Source: JAMHWF01 sp048500255
GTDB lineage: Bacteria; Pseudomonadota; Gammaproteobacteria; Burkholderiales; Burkholderiaceae_C
Length of the DNA stretch: 64,000 nt
Direction of reading: 5' to 3'
Assembly: GCA_048500255.1 (NCBI GenBank)
Contig: JASNYH010000005.1
Location: forward strand, 62,001-126,000
This document shows, one piece after another, positions 36,456 through 45,350 of the stretch (its first letter is position 1; each line of letters opens with the position of its first letter). The notes beneath the pieces are model-generated. The model had not been told where the DNA came from and did not search any database. It saw only the letters and a program-made list of their open reading frames with translations. The position numbers were made by a program, and so were the translations under genes.

Positions 36456-36850
36456 TCAGCGCGGCTGCGACGACGTGGCTGGCGGCGGTGCCGTGCCGGC
36501 CAGCCGCTGCGGCGCCGTCGCCGTGTGCTCTGTGATCAGGTGCTGCGTCGCGTCGAGCTGGTCGAGCACATCGGGCAGCGTCGCCGCCGCATGGCGCTGC
36601 AGCTCCGGGTCCTGGCCGCTGCCCACAGCAGCACGTTGGCGGCCTTCTGGTGGTCGACGAGCTGGGCGTTCAAGTATTCGAGGTCGAAGACAGCCGCGTA
36701 GGCGTGCAGCGCGTCCTTCTCGTCCTGCATGTCGTGCATTCCGTTGTCGAGGAACGCCGTCTTCGGCACGTGGCATTCGGGCAGCGCGCCTTGCCATGGA
36801 ACGGGAGCTCGCCGGCGAAGCTCCGTGGGGAGATCGGGCAGGAGGCGTCA
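36456..36850 (-). pseudogene. DUF4142 family protein, frameshifted remnant
   Basis: Two overlapping minus-strand frames together give the C-terminal half of a DUF4142 (ferritin-like) protein. One frame reads FDLEYLNAQLVDHQKAANVLLW up to about 36630. The other continues with SGQDPELQRHAAATLPDVLDQL, and then TQHLITEHTATAPQRLAG, to the stop at 36456. A one-base shift near 36620-36640 separates them. The N-terminal half of the family (signal peptide and first helices) is not visible upstream. It may be a decayed gene or, less likely, a sequencing error plus a degraded 5' end. Confidence 0.6.
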
Positions 36851-37165
36851 GCGGCGCCGGCTGCCGTCGGCGAGGCCGGCCTCCTGCGAGCGCAGCGGCC
36901 GGTCGTCGCCTTCGGCGGGTACGACAGGCGCGGCGTCGGCGGCATCGGGGCGCGCCTCGCCGGCGCCGCTGCCGGCGCCTGCGGCTCCGCCGGTGTAGTA
37001 GTCGCCCATCGGGTCCACCTCGTCGTGGCGCTCGCGGCCCGGCGGCGGCGTGTAGTCGCCGTAGGTGCTGCCCGCGCTGCTGCGGCGGCCGCCGTCGCGC
37101 GTCGGGATGCGCTGATCGGCGTCGCGGCGCGCGCCGTCGTCGTTGTCGGGATGCTCGGTCTTCAT
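36848..37165 (-). CDS. Hydrophilic hypothetical protein
   Basis: This 105-residue protein is highly charged, rich in Asp, Arg, Gly and Pro, with no hydrophobic segment. It contains STYGDYTPPPGRERHDEVDPMGDYYTGG and looks intrinsically disordered. The family is unknown to me. It is divergent from the ferritin-like gene at 37316, with about 150 bp between starts. Both neighbours are stress-type genes, so a stress role is possible but not shown. Confidence 0.5.
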   Translation of the reverse strand: MKTEHPDNDDGARRDADQRIPTRDGGRRSSAGSTYGDYTPPPGRERHDEVDPMGDYYTGGAAGAGSGAGEARPDAADAAPVVPAEGDDRPLRSQEAGLADGSRRR

Positions 37166-37315
37166 CGCGGGCTCCTTGCGCTTGCCTCGGAATGAGCGGC
37201 TTCGGCAAGACGCGTTCCTGTCGTTGCCCGCGTCGCCGCTCGTCGAGTGGCGCGTTCGCGGCCGGCACGGCGCTTGCCATGCAGGGCGTACGGCTTTACG
37301 TGGAAGGAGTGCCGC

Positions 37316-37825
37316 ATGAAGACATCACAGAAGAACCTGCTCGACTGGCTGCGCGACGCGCATGCGATGGAAGAGCAGGCCGAACGCATGCTCACCGCGA
37401 CCGCCGGTCGCATCGAGCACTATCCGTTGTTGAAGGAACGGTTGCTCGCGCACGCCGAGGAGACGCGCCATCAGCGCGACGACGTGCGCCGCTGCATCGA
37501 GCGGCTGGGCGGCGACACGTCGATCGTCAAGGACGTGACGGGCAAGGTCGTCGCGGCCGCTCAGGGCCTGAGCGGCATGTTCGTCACCGACGAAGTCGTC
37601 AAGGCAGTGCTGTCGGCCTATGCCTTCGAGCACATGGAGATCGCGTCGTACCGCATCCTGATCGCCGCGGCGCAAGCGTGCGGCGACACCGAGACGGCGC
37701 AGACCTGCCAGGCGATCCTCCTCGAGGAAGAAGCGATGGCCGGCTGGTTGGCCGAGCAGATGCCGTCGATCACGCAGCAGTACCTGCAGCGCAGCGAGCA
37801 GCCGGGGGTGACGGCCAAGCACTGA
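37316..37825 (+). CDS. Ferritin-like DUF892 (YciF/YciE-type) protein
   Basis: This 169-residue protein is predicted to be an all-helical, four-helix bundle of the DUF892 family, related to YciE/YciF stress proteins. Visible metal-ligand positions are the glutamates in HAMEEQAERML, HAEETRHQRDD, AYAFEHMEIASYRI and LLEEEAMAGWLAEQMP. A strong GGAAGGAG element lies 8 bases before the ATG at 37316, which decides this start over one 69 bases upstream. It is the last chromosomal gene before the integrative element. Confidence 0.85.
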   Translation: MKTSQKNLLDWLRDAHAMEEQAERMLTATAGRIEHYPLLKERLLAHAEETRHQRDDVRRCIERLGGDTSIVKDVTGKVVAAAQGLSGMFVTDEVVKAVLSAYAFEHMEIASYRILIAAAQACGDTETAQTCQAILLEEEAMAGWLAEQMPSITQQYLQRSEQPGVTAKH

Positions 37826-37884
37826 CGACGATGGACGGTGGCATGGCCCAGGCCCGGCGCGGGTGCTGGAAATCGCCGCAAGCT

Positions 37885-37903
37885 ACTCGATGTTCTGCAC
37901 CTG
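37885..37903. repeat. Attachment site, left copy (attL)
   Basis: ACTCGATGTTCTGCACCTG is identical to 55813-55831. On the minus strand it reads QVQNIE followed by a stop, with a Glu codon just before (EQVQNIE). This matches the end of YicC (EQIQNIE in E. coli). yicC normally sits next to gmk, which is 1.5 kb to the left here. Confidence 0.75.
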
Positions 37904-37963
37904 CTCAGGGAGATCGGCCGGGAAGCCGCGTGGATGCTGGGTTTCCCGGTTCGAGGTCGCTGG

Positions 37964-37984
37964 CGGGTACACGTGTGGGTACAC
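37964..37984 (+). repeat. Arm-type GGGTACAC repeats, left end
   Basis: Two direct copies of GGGTACAC (37965-37972 and 37977-37984) lie about 60 bp inside the left attachment site. A matching pair is found near the right end at 55683-55702, in the same orientation and with nearly the same flanks (CGGGTACACG before and a GGAATT-like run after). These are likely arm-type sites for the integrase or a recombination directionality factor. Confidence 0.55.
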
Positions 37985-38075
37985 AGGAATTGGGGGCTGG
38001 TGCAGGTGTGGCATCGGCGCCACGACAGGCGCGCGTTGCGCCCAGAGAGTAGCCGCCTGTTCGCTGCAAGTCACG

Positions 38076-38747
38076 TCACAGCGCACGCAGTCTCGACAAC
38101 CACCGCGCGAAGTGCGGGCACTCCGCCTCGATCCGTGCCAGCCCGATGCGCTCGGCCGCAATCGGACCATGCCGCAACTTGCGGTACGACGGATTGCGCA
38201 GCAGCCCTTCCAGGCGTGCGGAGGGCTTGGTGTCATGCCCGTCGTTGATGTCCTCCGGCGTTGCCGCGCCGGCGCGGGCCTGCACCAGGGCCGGCGCGGC
38301 AGCTGCCCAGCCGGACTCCATCGTGGCCAGCGAAGCGAGATCGCTGAACAGCAGCGCCTCGAACTCATGGGGCTGGATGTGCGGGATGAACCGGGCAGGG
38401 TCGCAGCCGCAGTGCTGCACCACGTCGGCTTGCAGCGCGGTTTCCAGCATGTGCAGTCTTGCGGGAACGGCCGCTTGCGCCATGGCCATCCCATGGCCGG
38501 GGAAGTCCGGCGCCAGCCGGTACAGATCGATCAGCGTGGTCACGGCAAGCACCCGCCCGTTGGCCAGTGCATTGCGCAGGGCAGGCCGCAGCCTGGCGTA
38601 GGACAAAGCACCGCCCTTGTGGCCGGGCGAGGTCTCGACCGTGATGCCCTGCAGGTGGAGCCCCGCGTCTGCAAATGCAGGGAACAGCACGCGGGAGATG
38701 AACGCCTCTTCCGTCTGCCCTTCGCAGACGATCACCACGCGTCGCAT
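38076..38747 (-). CDS. DUF4276 family protein (possible TOPRIM-like effector)
   Basis: This 223-residue protein starts with a beta strand and an acidic motif (VVIVCEGQTEEAFISRVL) as in DUF4276/RloB-like proteins, whose pattern resembles the TOPRIM glutamate. Later conserved parts are TTLIDLYRLAPDFPG and PHIQPHEFEALLFSD. It is the last gene of the four-gene operon. Its start overlaps the ATPase stop by one to three bases, so the pair is translationally coupled. ATPase plus small TOPRIM-like effector pairs are known from RloAB, AbiL and PARIS abortive-infection systems. A nuclease or toxin role is inferred. Confidence 0.75.
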   Translation of the reverse strand: MRRVVIVCEGQTEEAFISRVLFPAFADAGLHLQGITVETSPGHKGGALSYARLRPALRNALANGRVLAVTTLIDLYRLAPDFPGHGMAMAQAAVPARLHMLETALQADVVQHCGCDPARFIPHIQPHEFEALLFSDLASLATMESGWAAAAPALVQARAGAATPEDINDGHDTKPSARLEGLLRNPSYRKLRHGPIAAERIGLARIEAECPHFARWLSRLRAL

Positions 38748-39865
38748 CACAGGCTGGGCCTCCCGCCGAGCACATTGCGCTTCCACAGTTCGCCCAGCGT
38801 CTGGTAGTCCGCCAGCCAGCCGCGCAGCTCTTCGGTGTCCAGCCGCTCCAGGGTCGTCGAGCCGTTCACCCGCTGCGCCACGACCACATGCTCGGGCTCC
38901 AGGGCATCGAGCAGTTCCACCGACTGGGTGGACACGATCAACTGCCGGTACTGGGACACCTCCTTCATCATGTCGGCCAAGAGGTTGATGGCGAACGGAT
39001 GCAAGCCCAGTTCGGGCTCGTCGATGAGGATGGTGTCGGGCAGCAGGTGCGTGGGCTGAAGCAGCAGCGTGGTCATGCAGATGAACCGCAGCGTGCCGTC
39101 CGACAGCGTGTGTGCGCGATATGGCGTGGCCGGGTCGGTCTGCTCGAACCACTCCAGTTCCACGGTATCCGGCACCGGATCCCGTGCCACGAACCCGCCG
39201 AAGAACGGTGCGGCCAGCTTGATGGTGTCGACGATGCGCCGGTAAGCCGCCTCCTGGCCCGGCAGTGCGCGCAGGTGGTAGAGGTAGGCTGCCAGGTTGT
39301 CGGCCTGGGTCTTGAGCCGCAGGTTGTCGTTGCTGGGGTGGGGGCGCTTGACGGCCGCAGCGTCGCTGGTGTCGTGGAAGTGGAACTGCTGCCAGCTCTT
39401 CATCCAGTGCGCCACATAGCCGCTGACACGATTGACGCTGTCGCTGGTGACGCGCGCCTCCTCATGGGCAGTGCCCAGAGGGTAGCGCTTGGCGTAGCGG
39501 CCGCCGGTGCGAGGGCCAATGATCCAGGGCTCTTCCTTGACGAACTGCAGCCGGTTGTCGAGCGTAGGCTCCAGCGCGATGGTGTAGCCGTTGACGATGT
39601 CGCCGTTCGGGCAGAACTTCAGTTCCACGGCCAGCTGGGGCGTCCGTTTGCGGCCACCGTGCAGCACCGCATCCGGCCCGCCCTGGCCTTTGACGAACGT
39701 CTGCAGGTTGCCCTGCGACAGTGCCGTCATCAGCCGGAAGAGCGACAGGAAGTTGCTCTTGCCCGCCCCGTTGGCGCCGATCAGCACGTTCAGGTTGCGC
39801 AGCGCGAACTGATCGACCTTGGCGAACGACTTGTAGCCCTCGATGCTGATGGTGTCGATCTTCAT
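38747..39865 (-). CDS. AAA15-type (OLD/RloA-like) ATPase
   Basis: This 372-residue ATPase has the SMC/OLD-like N-terminus MKIDTISIEGYKSFAKVDQF and Walker A IGANGAGKSNFLSLF at residues 29-43. The ABC-like signature region is LSDGTLRFICMTTLLLQP, and Walker B (ILIDEPELGLHPF) is followed by the His-switch region LIVSTQSVELLDALEPEH. It lacks its own TOPRIM domain, which matches systems in which a separate effector gene supplies it. The next gene (DUF4276) overlaps its stop, and the methyltransferase gene ends 33 bp upstream. Confidence 0.85.
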   Translation of the reverse strand: MKIDTISIEGYKSFAKVDQFALRNLNVLIGANGAGKSNFLSLFRLMTALSQGNLQTFVKGQGGPDAVLHGGRKRTPQLAVELKFCPNGDIVNGYTIALEPTLDNRLQFVKEEPWIIGPRTGGRYAKRYPLGTAHEEARVTSDSVNRVSGYVAHWMKSWQQFHFHDTSDAAAVKRPHPSNDNLRLKTQADNLAAYLYHLRALPGQEAAYRRIVDTIKLAAPFFGGFVARDPVPDTVELEWFEQTDPATPYRAHTLSDGTLRFICMTTLLLQPTHLLPDTILIDEPELGLHPFAINLLADMMKEVSQYRQLIVSTQSVELLDALEPEHVVVAQRVNGSTTLERLDTEELRGWLADYQTLGELWKRNVLGGRPSL

Positions 39866-39898
39866 GGGCGGCTTTCTGACGTCATGGCTCGCGCGCCA

Positions 39899-41770
39899 TC
39901 AGGTGGGCAGGCTCACGACCAGCTCTTCGCCGAGCATGTCGATGATCTTGATGGCCACCATGCTGCCCGCCGGCGGCGCGGGCAACTCGTAGCGCCCGCT
40001 GACGAAGTCTTGCTTGCGCTCGGGCACGTCGGCCAGCGCCACGTTGAATACCGCGCCGTCGTGCTGGGGGTCGATGAGGATGCAGTCGACGACAGCGCGC
40101 CAGTCGGTGATCTGGGCGCGGAACACGCCTTGCTCCAGGTTCAGGCGCTGCATGATGGTGGGAGAGACCACGTCCTGCACCTCCACCACCAGCTTGGCCT
40201 CGGCACCACCGCCTTCGCGCCGAGCCGTCACGCTGGCCGATAGCGGCTCGTGCCGGATGATGCCGCCGTGCTTGCGGTCGCTGCGCAACTCCACCACGTG
40301 CAGCTTGTTGACCGGCCGGTTGCGGTTGTAGGCATCCACCCAGGCGCGGGCGTCGTGCTGCCAGCCCAGGCACACGAGCATGATGTCGCGCTCCTCGGTC
40401 GGGCGGGTCTTCAGCTCGGTGCGCAAGGCCTCCAGGTCCAGCGGCGTGAGCGGGTGGTTGAAGGGCACGATCTTGACCAGCCGCCCACCCTGCGTGCCGT
40501 CGAAGTAGGGGTCGGTGCGGGTGCGCGTGACGCCCAGGTGCTGGCAGGCCAGTTCGACGGCTTCGTTGTGCTGGATCTGGAGGTCGTAGTCGTTGACGCG
40601 GTAGGTCGAGAAGGCCAGTTGGCTGGGCAACGGTGCTTCACTCTCCCGTGCGATCAGATCGCCCTGGCTCGGCGCGCCGGATACAGACGCTTGGGACGTC
40701 ATCAGGTCCTGTATGCGCTTTGCTGTTGTTTGAATTGCGCCCTTATTGATATCACATCCAATCCAGCGTCGCCCCCAGCGCTGACTGGCAACTGCCGTTG
40801 TCCCAGAACCGATGAAGGAATCCAGGACTATGTCTCCAGGATCGGTGTATAGCTGAATGACGACCTCAAGCAGTGCCTCGGGCTTTTGAGTTGGATAGTC
40901 CGTCTTTTGCTTCTTGTCTGCCGGCGGGATCAGTGGGATCGCCCAGACGTTATCCAGTGTCTTGGAATCGCTGTCTTGATAGACCAGATCGCCTGATTCG
41001 TCCTTCAGATTCACAAGTACGCCGTTCACCTTAACGCGCTTCAACTGCTTGACGACTTCAGATCGTGGCACGGCCAGTCGGTGAAACGTGCCCTCATCGC
41101 CCTTTCTATACGCTAATAGCGTGTTCGTGGCACGAGGGAGGATCTGCTTCCTGATGTCGTGCATCTTGTTGTAGAAGTACCAATAGACCTCGTTCTGGAA
41201 GCACTCTGGACCGAAGACTTCGTCAAGGATCACTCTCAGCTGATGTGACTTTCTCCAATCGCAGTGCAAGACAACCACGCCATCACCAGAAAGAAGTTCG
41301 CGGAGCATCAAGAGACGCTCGTACATGAACTGCAAGTAGTTGTCGTTTGCCCAGATGTCGCTGTACTGGACTTGTTCTCCGAGGGTGTAGTCCTCTCCTT
41401 CAATCTTGACTGCAGCTTTGTCGCCGCGAAGTTCGACCTTCCGTACGTAGTCTGCAGCACTATCAAACGGCGGATCGATGTAGATCAACTTGACCTTGCC
41501 GCGAAAGCCATTGACCAGCAGGTGCGCCAGCACGTCCTTGTTGTCGCCGTGGTACAGCAGGCCGCTATGCGGCAGGCCATTGGGCCAGTCGCTCCAGTCC
41601 ACGGCTTGCAGCGGCAGCGGCTGGCCCCCGGTTGCGTCGAAGCGCTCCACCGCCTGCGCCGGGTAGGCCTTCACGCGGCCCAGCGGCTTCTTGCCCACCC
41701 AGGTGAGCAGGGGGCGGCCCTTGGCCTTGGCCACCGTCACGTCCTTGGGCTTCTTGGTGTTGTCGGTCAT
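39899..41770 (-). CDS. Beta-class DNA methyltransferase (type III Mod-like)
   Basis: This 623-residue adenine- or cytosine-N4 DNA methyltransferase has the catalytic motif IV first (IYIDPPFDSAADY near residue 110). The target-recognition region follows, then motif X and motif I (DSFIGSGTTAVASQRWGRRWIGCD near residues 345-368). This order defines the beta class used by type III Mod subunits. About 220 C-terminal residues follow motif I and are not catalytic. Its start is 38 bp after the helicase stop. Base composition dips near 40700-41500 (many A/T-rich codons), inside the target-recognition domain, a common sign of domain exchange. Confidence 0.88.
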   Translation of the reverse strand: MTDNTKKPKDVTVAKAKGRPLLTWVGKKPLGRVKAYPAQAVERFDATGGQPLPLQAVDWSDWPNGLPHSGLLYHGDNKDVLAHLLVNGFRGKVKLIYIDPPFDSAADYVRKVELRGDKAAVKIEGEDYTLGEQVQYSDIWANDNYLQFMYERLLMLRELLSGDGVVVLHCDWRKSHQLRVILDEVFGPECFQNEVYWYFYNKMHDIRKQILPRATNTLLAYRKGDEGTFHRLAVPRSEVVKQLKRVKVNGVLVNLKDESGDLVYQDSDSKTLDNVWAIPLIPPADKKQKTDYPTQKPEALLEVVIQLYTDPGDIVLDSFIGSGTTAVASQRWGRRWIGCDINKGAIQTTAKRIQDLMTSQASVSGAPSQGDLIARESEAPLPSQLAFSTYRVNDYDLQIQHNEAVELACQHLGVTRTRTDPYFDGTQGGRLVKIVPFNHPLTPLDLEALRTELKTRPTEERDIMLVCLGWQHDARAWVDAYNRNRPVNKLHVVELRSDRKHGGIIRHEPLSASVTARREGGGAEAKLVVEVQDVVSPTIMQRLNLEQGVFRAQITDWRAVVDCILIDPQHDGAVFNVALADVPERKQDFVSGRYELPAPPAGSMVAIKIIDMLGEELVVSLPT

Positions 41771-41808
41771 GCTCGTGCGAGTTGCATCGGTGATGTCGGG
41801 CTGCGCGC

Positions 41809-44541
41809 TCAGGCGCCGCGGATGAAGTCGCGCACCTGCCGGTAGCCCTCGGGCTTCAGTTCGGTGTCGGCGAACATGACGTGGTAGCCCAGCTTGTCGG
41901 GGTTCAGCCCTTCCCATTGCTTCAGGGCCACGGCCTTGCGGCCTTCCAGCGATTGGGCCGCTTCGCCGCGGGTCAGCCGCGCCAGGTCGGCATTGATCTC
42001 GGGGCTGTGCAGGTCCTTCTTGATCTCCACCACCAGGTGCTTGCCGTCGGTGCGGCGCAGCACGAAGTCGGGCGTGTAGCGGTGCCAGCGGCCGTCGTCG
42101 CCCAGGTACTCGGCATAGAGGTCCGTCTTGGCGGGGTCGGTCAGGCCGCCGGTGAACCACACGCCGTCGATCTGGTGAGCGCCGCCTTGCAGCTGCGCCA
42201 ATGCCCACTTCAGGAATTCGGCTTCGGGGCCCGAATCGAAGTTGTAGCCCTCGTAGTGAAAGCTCCTGGCCAGGGCGTGCGCAGCATCAGGGGTGTCTTG
42301 CGCGGTCAGGTACAGCGGCTCACGTTCCTTGGCGAAGCTCACGCGGGCGGTGTAGACGGGTTGCCCGTCGCGCTCGGTCTTGTCAAAGCCTTCGGGCTTG
42401 ACGAGGGCGATGGCCACGTCCACTTCCTCGAAGTGCTCTTCGTACTGCGCACGCTGCGCCTCGACCTGCTGGCCCAGGGGGCCCAGGTGGTGCTCGGGCA
42501 CCTCGCCACCATCGCCATACACGGCGCGCAGGGCCGCCAGCAGTTCCGGCGTGGGCAGGTGGTAGTTGGCCGCGAGTTCAGCCGCGGCGGCGTAGAGGTC
42601 CAGCTCGGCGGGCGGCGCCAGCAGCACGTCGTCGCCGCCGTCCACCTTCTGCAGCGCCGTGGTGCCGGACGCCAGCTGCACCGGCGTCAGCGTCTCGACC
42701 GACACGCCCTGGGGTGCGGCCACGGTGGGCCGCGCGAAGGTCAGCGGCGCAGTGCCTGCCGCGTCGGGCTTGCGCCGGTAGCGCAGCACGCGCTTGCGGA
42801 TCAGCAGCGGCGGCAGATGGGGGCGGTGCAGCCGGATCTCGCGCTCCACGCGGTCGGCGTGCTGGGCGCCGAGTTCCTTCAACGAGGTGCCGTAGGTCTC
42901 GGCCAGCTGCGACTCCAGCGTCTTGCGGTTGCTGTCGGTCAGGTAGACCCGCGCGGGGTGCCGGTTGCCAGGCACCTGCCGCAGGCAGCGCGTGGCGGCC
43001 TGCAGCACGAAGTTGTTGCTGTTGGCCAGCTTGCGCACCAGCGCCGTGGCAAAGAGGCTCGGGCAGTTCCAGCCCTCGGTGCCCATGTTCACCAGCAGCA
43101 GCACGCGCTCGGGCGCCTCCGGGTTGCGGGCCACGGCCTCGAACTGACGGCGTACGGCCTCGCTGCTCTTGCCGTCGACGGCCAGCAGGGTGTCGGTGCC
43201 GATGCCGTGCCGGGCCAGGGCGGACTCGACGGCGCCGCGCAGCTCGTCGCGGGTCTCGATGTTGGGGAAGTACAGCGCCAGGCGGGCCGGTGCGCCGGCT
43301 TGCCCGCTGGGCTGCGTGGGCGCGGGCGGCAGGCTGACGCCCCAGTAGTCGCGGACGAAGTCGTCGATGACGCTGGCCACCAGGGTGTCGGCCTCGCCAT
43401 CGCCCAGGTCGAACACCTTGATGTTGTGGGCCAGCTCCTTCAGCACGCCGTCGCGAATGCCTTCGCCCAGGCCGTACCACACCACCACGTCGCGCAGCGG
43501 CTGGCGCTCGAAGTAGGGCGTGCCCGTGGCGTTGACCACCACGATGAGGTTGGTTTCCTCGGCCAGGTAGTCGATGGTGCGGCGCACCTTCTTGATGCCG
43601 TCGTCCTTGAAGACGAGTTCGCCGGTGTCCTTGTCCTTCTCCCACTTGCCCAGCAGCTTCTGGCCATAGGTGTGGTGGGCCTCGTCCGAGAACACGGCCA
43701 GGTGCGGCAGCGAAGCCACGGCTTGCAGCCGCAGGTTGGCCAGCTCGGTGGCTTCTTCCTCTTTGGTGCCCGCGAAAAGCGGTACCTGCTGCCCGTTGCC
43801 GCGGGTGTTCGGCTTCTGGATGCGGATCTTTTCGGTGTTGGTGACGATGACGTTGAAGGCGCTGCCCCAGACGATGGGGATCTGCTTGTCACCATCGCGC
43901 GTGAAGGTCAGCTTCAGGCTGGCGGCAAAGGGCTTGTGCATGCGCGGCGGCAACAGCCGCTCGTAAGGCACGTCGGACAGTTCGCGCAGCGCGCTCAGGA
44001 TGGTCTTGCCGGGGGCAAAGATCAGGGCGTTCTGGACGAAGGGGCCGTCTGGGTATTCCATGGCCATGGCGAACTCGGTGGCCACGATGGAGCCCATCAG
44101 GATGGTCTTGCCCGCGCCCATGGCCAGCGCCAGGATGTAGCTGGGATAGTCGAGGGTGAGCGACTCGCGAAGGCTTTCGAGGTGGTTGTCGCGGACAAAC
44201 TGGTTGTCGTCTCGGACCCTCGCGATCAGTGCGGTGTAGTTGTACTTGGCCTCCCTGAAGAGCTTCTCGTTGACGCCCATCGCATCGAGTCGATCGGGCA
44301 GATCGTCGAACAGGCTCTCGTAGAGGTCGGGGATCTTGGGCGTCTTGAGCACCAGGCGCAGATACCAGTAGGTCTCCAAGGACCGAAGCTGGGCGCGCCG
44401 GAGGTAGCGCAATTGACCCGACTCGCCATCTTCCAGGGCGAATTCCAGGATCTCCCGAATCGCCGGAAAGTCGTCGCAGGGGTAGTTCGCGGTGCGCCAT
44501 GTGTCGACGCACTGCGAAAGCACTTGATAGAGGTAGGACAT
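41809..44541 (-). CDS. Res-like DEAD/DEAH helicase with C-terminal nuclease domain
   Basis: This 910-residue protein has an SF2 helicase core with Walker A (ALAMGAGKTILMGS, about residue 143) and the DEAH box AVFSDEAHHTYG. Motif III-like VVVNATGTPYFER is followed by motif V TEGWNCPSLFATALVRK and motif VI QAATRCLRQ. The C-terminus carries a PD-(D/E)XK-type pattern, YTPDFVLRR followed by HLVVEIKKDL. It resembles Res subunits of type III restriction systems. The ATG at 44541 (MSYLYQVLSQ) fits better than one 33 bases upstream. It is the first gene of the operon with the methyltransferase. Confidence 0.88.
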   Translation of the reverse strand: MSYLYQVLSQCVDTWRTANYPCDDFPAIREILEFALEDGESGQLRYLRRAQLRSLETYWYLRLVLKTPKIPDLYESLFDDLPDRLDAMGVNEKLFREAKYNYTALIARVRDDNQFVRDNHLESLRESLTLDYPSYILALAMGAGKTILMGSIVATEFAMAMEYPDGPFVQNALIFAPGKTILSALRELSDVPYERLLPPRMHKPFAASLKLTFTRDGDKQIPIVWGSAFNVIVTNTEKIRIQKPNTRGNGQQVPLFAGTKEEEATELANLRLQAVASLPHLAVFSDEAHHTYGQKLLGKWEKDKDTGELVFKDDGIKKVRRTIDYLAEETNLIVVVNATGTPYFERQPLRDVVVWYGLGEGIRDGVLKELAHNIKVFDLGDGEADTLVASVIDDFVRDYWGVSLPPAPTQPSGQAGAPARLALYFPNIETRDELRGAVESALARHGIGTDTLLAVDGKSSEAVRRQFEAVARNPEAPERVLLLVNMGTEGWNCPSLFATALVRKLANSNNFVLQAATRCLRQVPGNRHPARVYLTDSNRKTLESQLAETYGTSLKELGAQHADRVEREIRLHRPHLPPLLIRKRVLRYRRKPDAAGTAPLTFARPTVAAPQGVSVETLTPVQLASGTTALQKVDGGDDVLLAPPAELDLYAAAAELAANYHLPTPELLAALRAVYGDGGEVPEHHLGPLGQQVEAQRAQYEEHFEEVDVAIALVKPEGFDKTERDGQPVYTARVSFAKEREPLYLTAQDTPDAAHALARSFHYEGYNFDSGPEAEFLKWALAQLQGGAHQIDGVWFTGGLTDPAKTDLYAEYLGDDGRWHRYTPDFVLRRTDGKHLVVEIKKDLHSPEINADLARLTRGEAAQSLEGRKAVALKQWEGLNPDKLGYHVMFADTELKPEGYRQVRDFIRGA

Positions 44542-44661
44542 GTCAGGTTCGTTGGCGCAGGGGCACGTTATCACCCGCCCTGAGCCGCGCGAGATCAGGC
44601 GTTTGCTGCGGCCCGCCAGACCGGGTTCCGAAGGCTGCGCGTTGAAGGAGGAGTCGCACGA

Positions 44662-45090
44662 TCAATCAGCGGCCGTTGGCCAGTCCTCGACGGTCAAGCC
44701 CGGCACCCGCTGGAACTCGCGCAGGTTGCGCGTGAGCAGCGTCATGCCGCGTGAGCGCGCGTGGGCCGCAATGAACAGGTCGTGGCTGCCGATGGGGGTG
44801 CCGCTGCGCTCCAGCGTGGCGCGGATGTCGGCGTAGTGCTCGTCGGCCGGCGTGTCCAGCGGCAGCACGGTCAGCGCCTGCAGCAGCTGCTCCACCCGTT
44901 GTGTGAGCGGTGCCGAGCCCTTGCGCTGTGCGCCGAAGCGAAGCTCGCACGCCGCGACGATGCTGGTGCACACCGTGTCGGGTTCGAGCGCATTCAGTCG
45001 CTGGGCGAGGATGCCTTGAGGGTTACGAATCAGCTCGGAGAGCGCGTTCGTGTCCAGCATGCAGGGCAAGGCAGTTTGCGGCGTCGCCAT
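44662..45090 (-). CDS. vapC: VapC-family PIN-domain toxin
   Basis: This 142-residue PIN-domain ribonuclease carries the acidic active-site residues in MLDTNALSELIRNP (Asp), ACELRFGAQRKG (Glu) and IGSHDLFIAAHARSRGMTLLTRN (two Asp/Asn positions). VapC toxins cut tRNA or rRNA. The start overlaps the antitoxin stop by one base, and the upstream antitoxin reads as VapB. The pair likely stabilises the element. Confidence 0.9.
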   Translation of the reverse strand: MATPQTALPCMLDTNALSELIRNPQGILAQRLNALEPDTVCTSIVAACELRFGAQRKGSAPLTQRVEQLLQALTVLPLDTPADEHYADIRATLERSGTPIGSHDLFIAAHARSRGMTLLTRNLREFQRVPGLTVEDWPTAAD

Positions 45091-45350
45091 CACAGGGCAT
45101 CCCGCGGCTGGAGCGGCAGGTCTTCCACTTCGGGCGGGCCGTCGTCCATCGGGGCCCACGACGCCAACAGGTCGCGCAGCTTGTGCTTTCGGATGGGCGT
45201 CAGGATGAGGCTGTCGCCCTCCTTGCGAATCAGCACCTCGGACCCTTCCATCTCCAGTTCACGAGGAATCCGGACCGCCTGGTTGCGGCCGTTGCGGAAC
45301 AACGCGGCATGGCGCTCAGTCACCTGGGCCTCCGAGGGTGGGTGTGGCAT
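45090..45350 (-). CDS. vapB: VapB-family antitoxin
   Basis: This 86-residue antitoxin has an AbrB/SpoVT-like DNA-binding core (FRNGRNQAVRIPRELEMEGS, then a strand LIRKEGDSLILTPI) and a C-terminal tail that should bind VapC (LLASWAPMDDGPPEVEDLPL). VapB proteins repress their own operon. ATG codons at 45350 and 45362 are both possible; the first is used because it is closer to the fold. Confidence 0.85.
   Translation of the reverse strand: MPHPPSEAQVTERHAALFRNGRNQAVRIPRELEMEGSEVLIRKEGDSLILTPIRKHKLRDLLASWAPMDDGPPEVEDLPLQPRDAL

Noticed and set aside
37885..37903. tRNA gene as the integration target
   Set aside because: The repeat reads as the end of a protein-coding gene (QVQNIE-stop), and no tRNA-like structure is seen at either copy.
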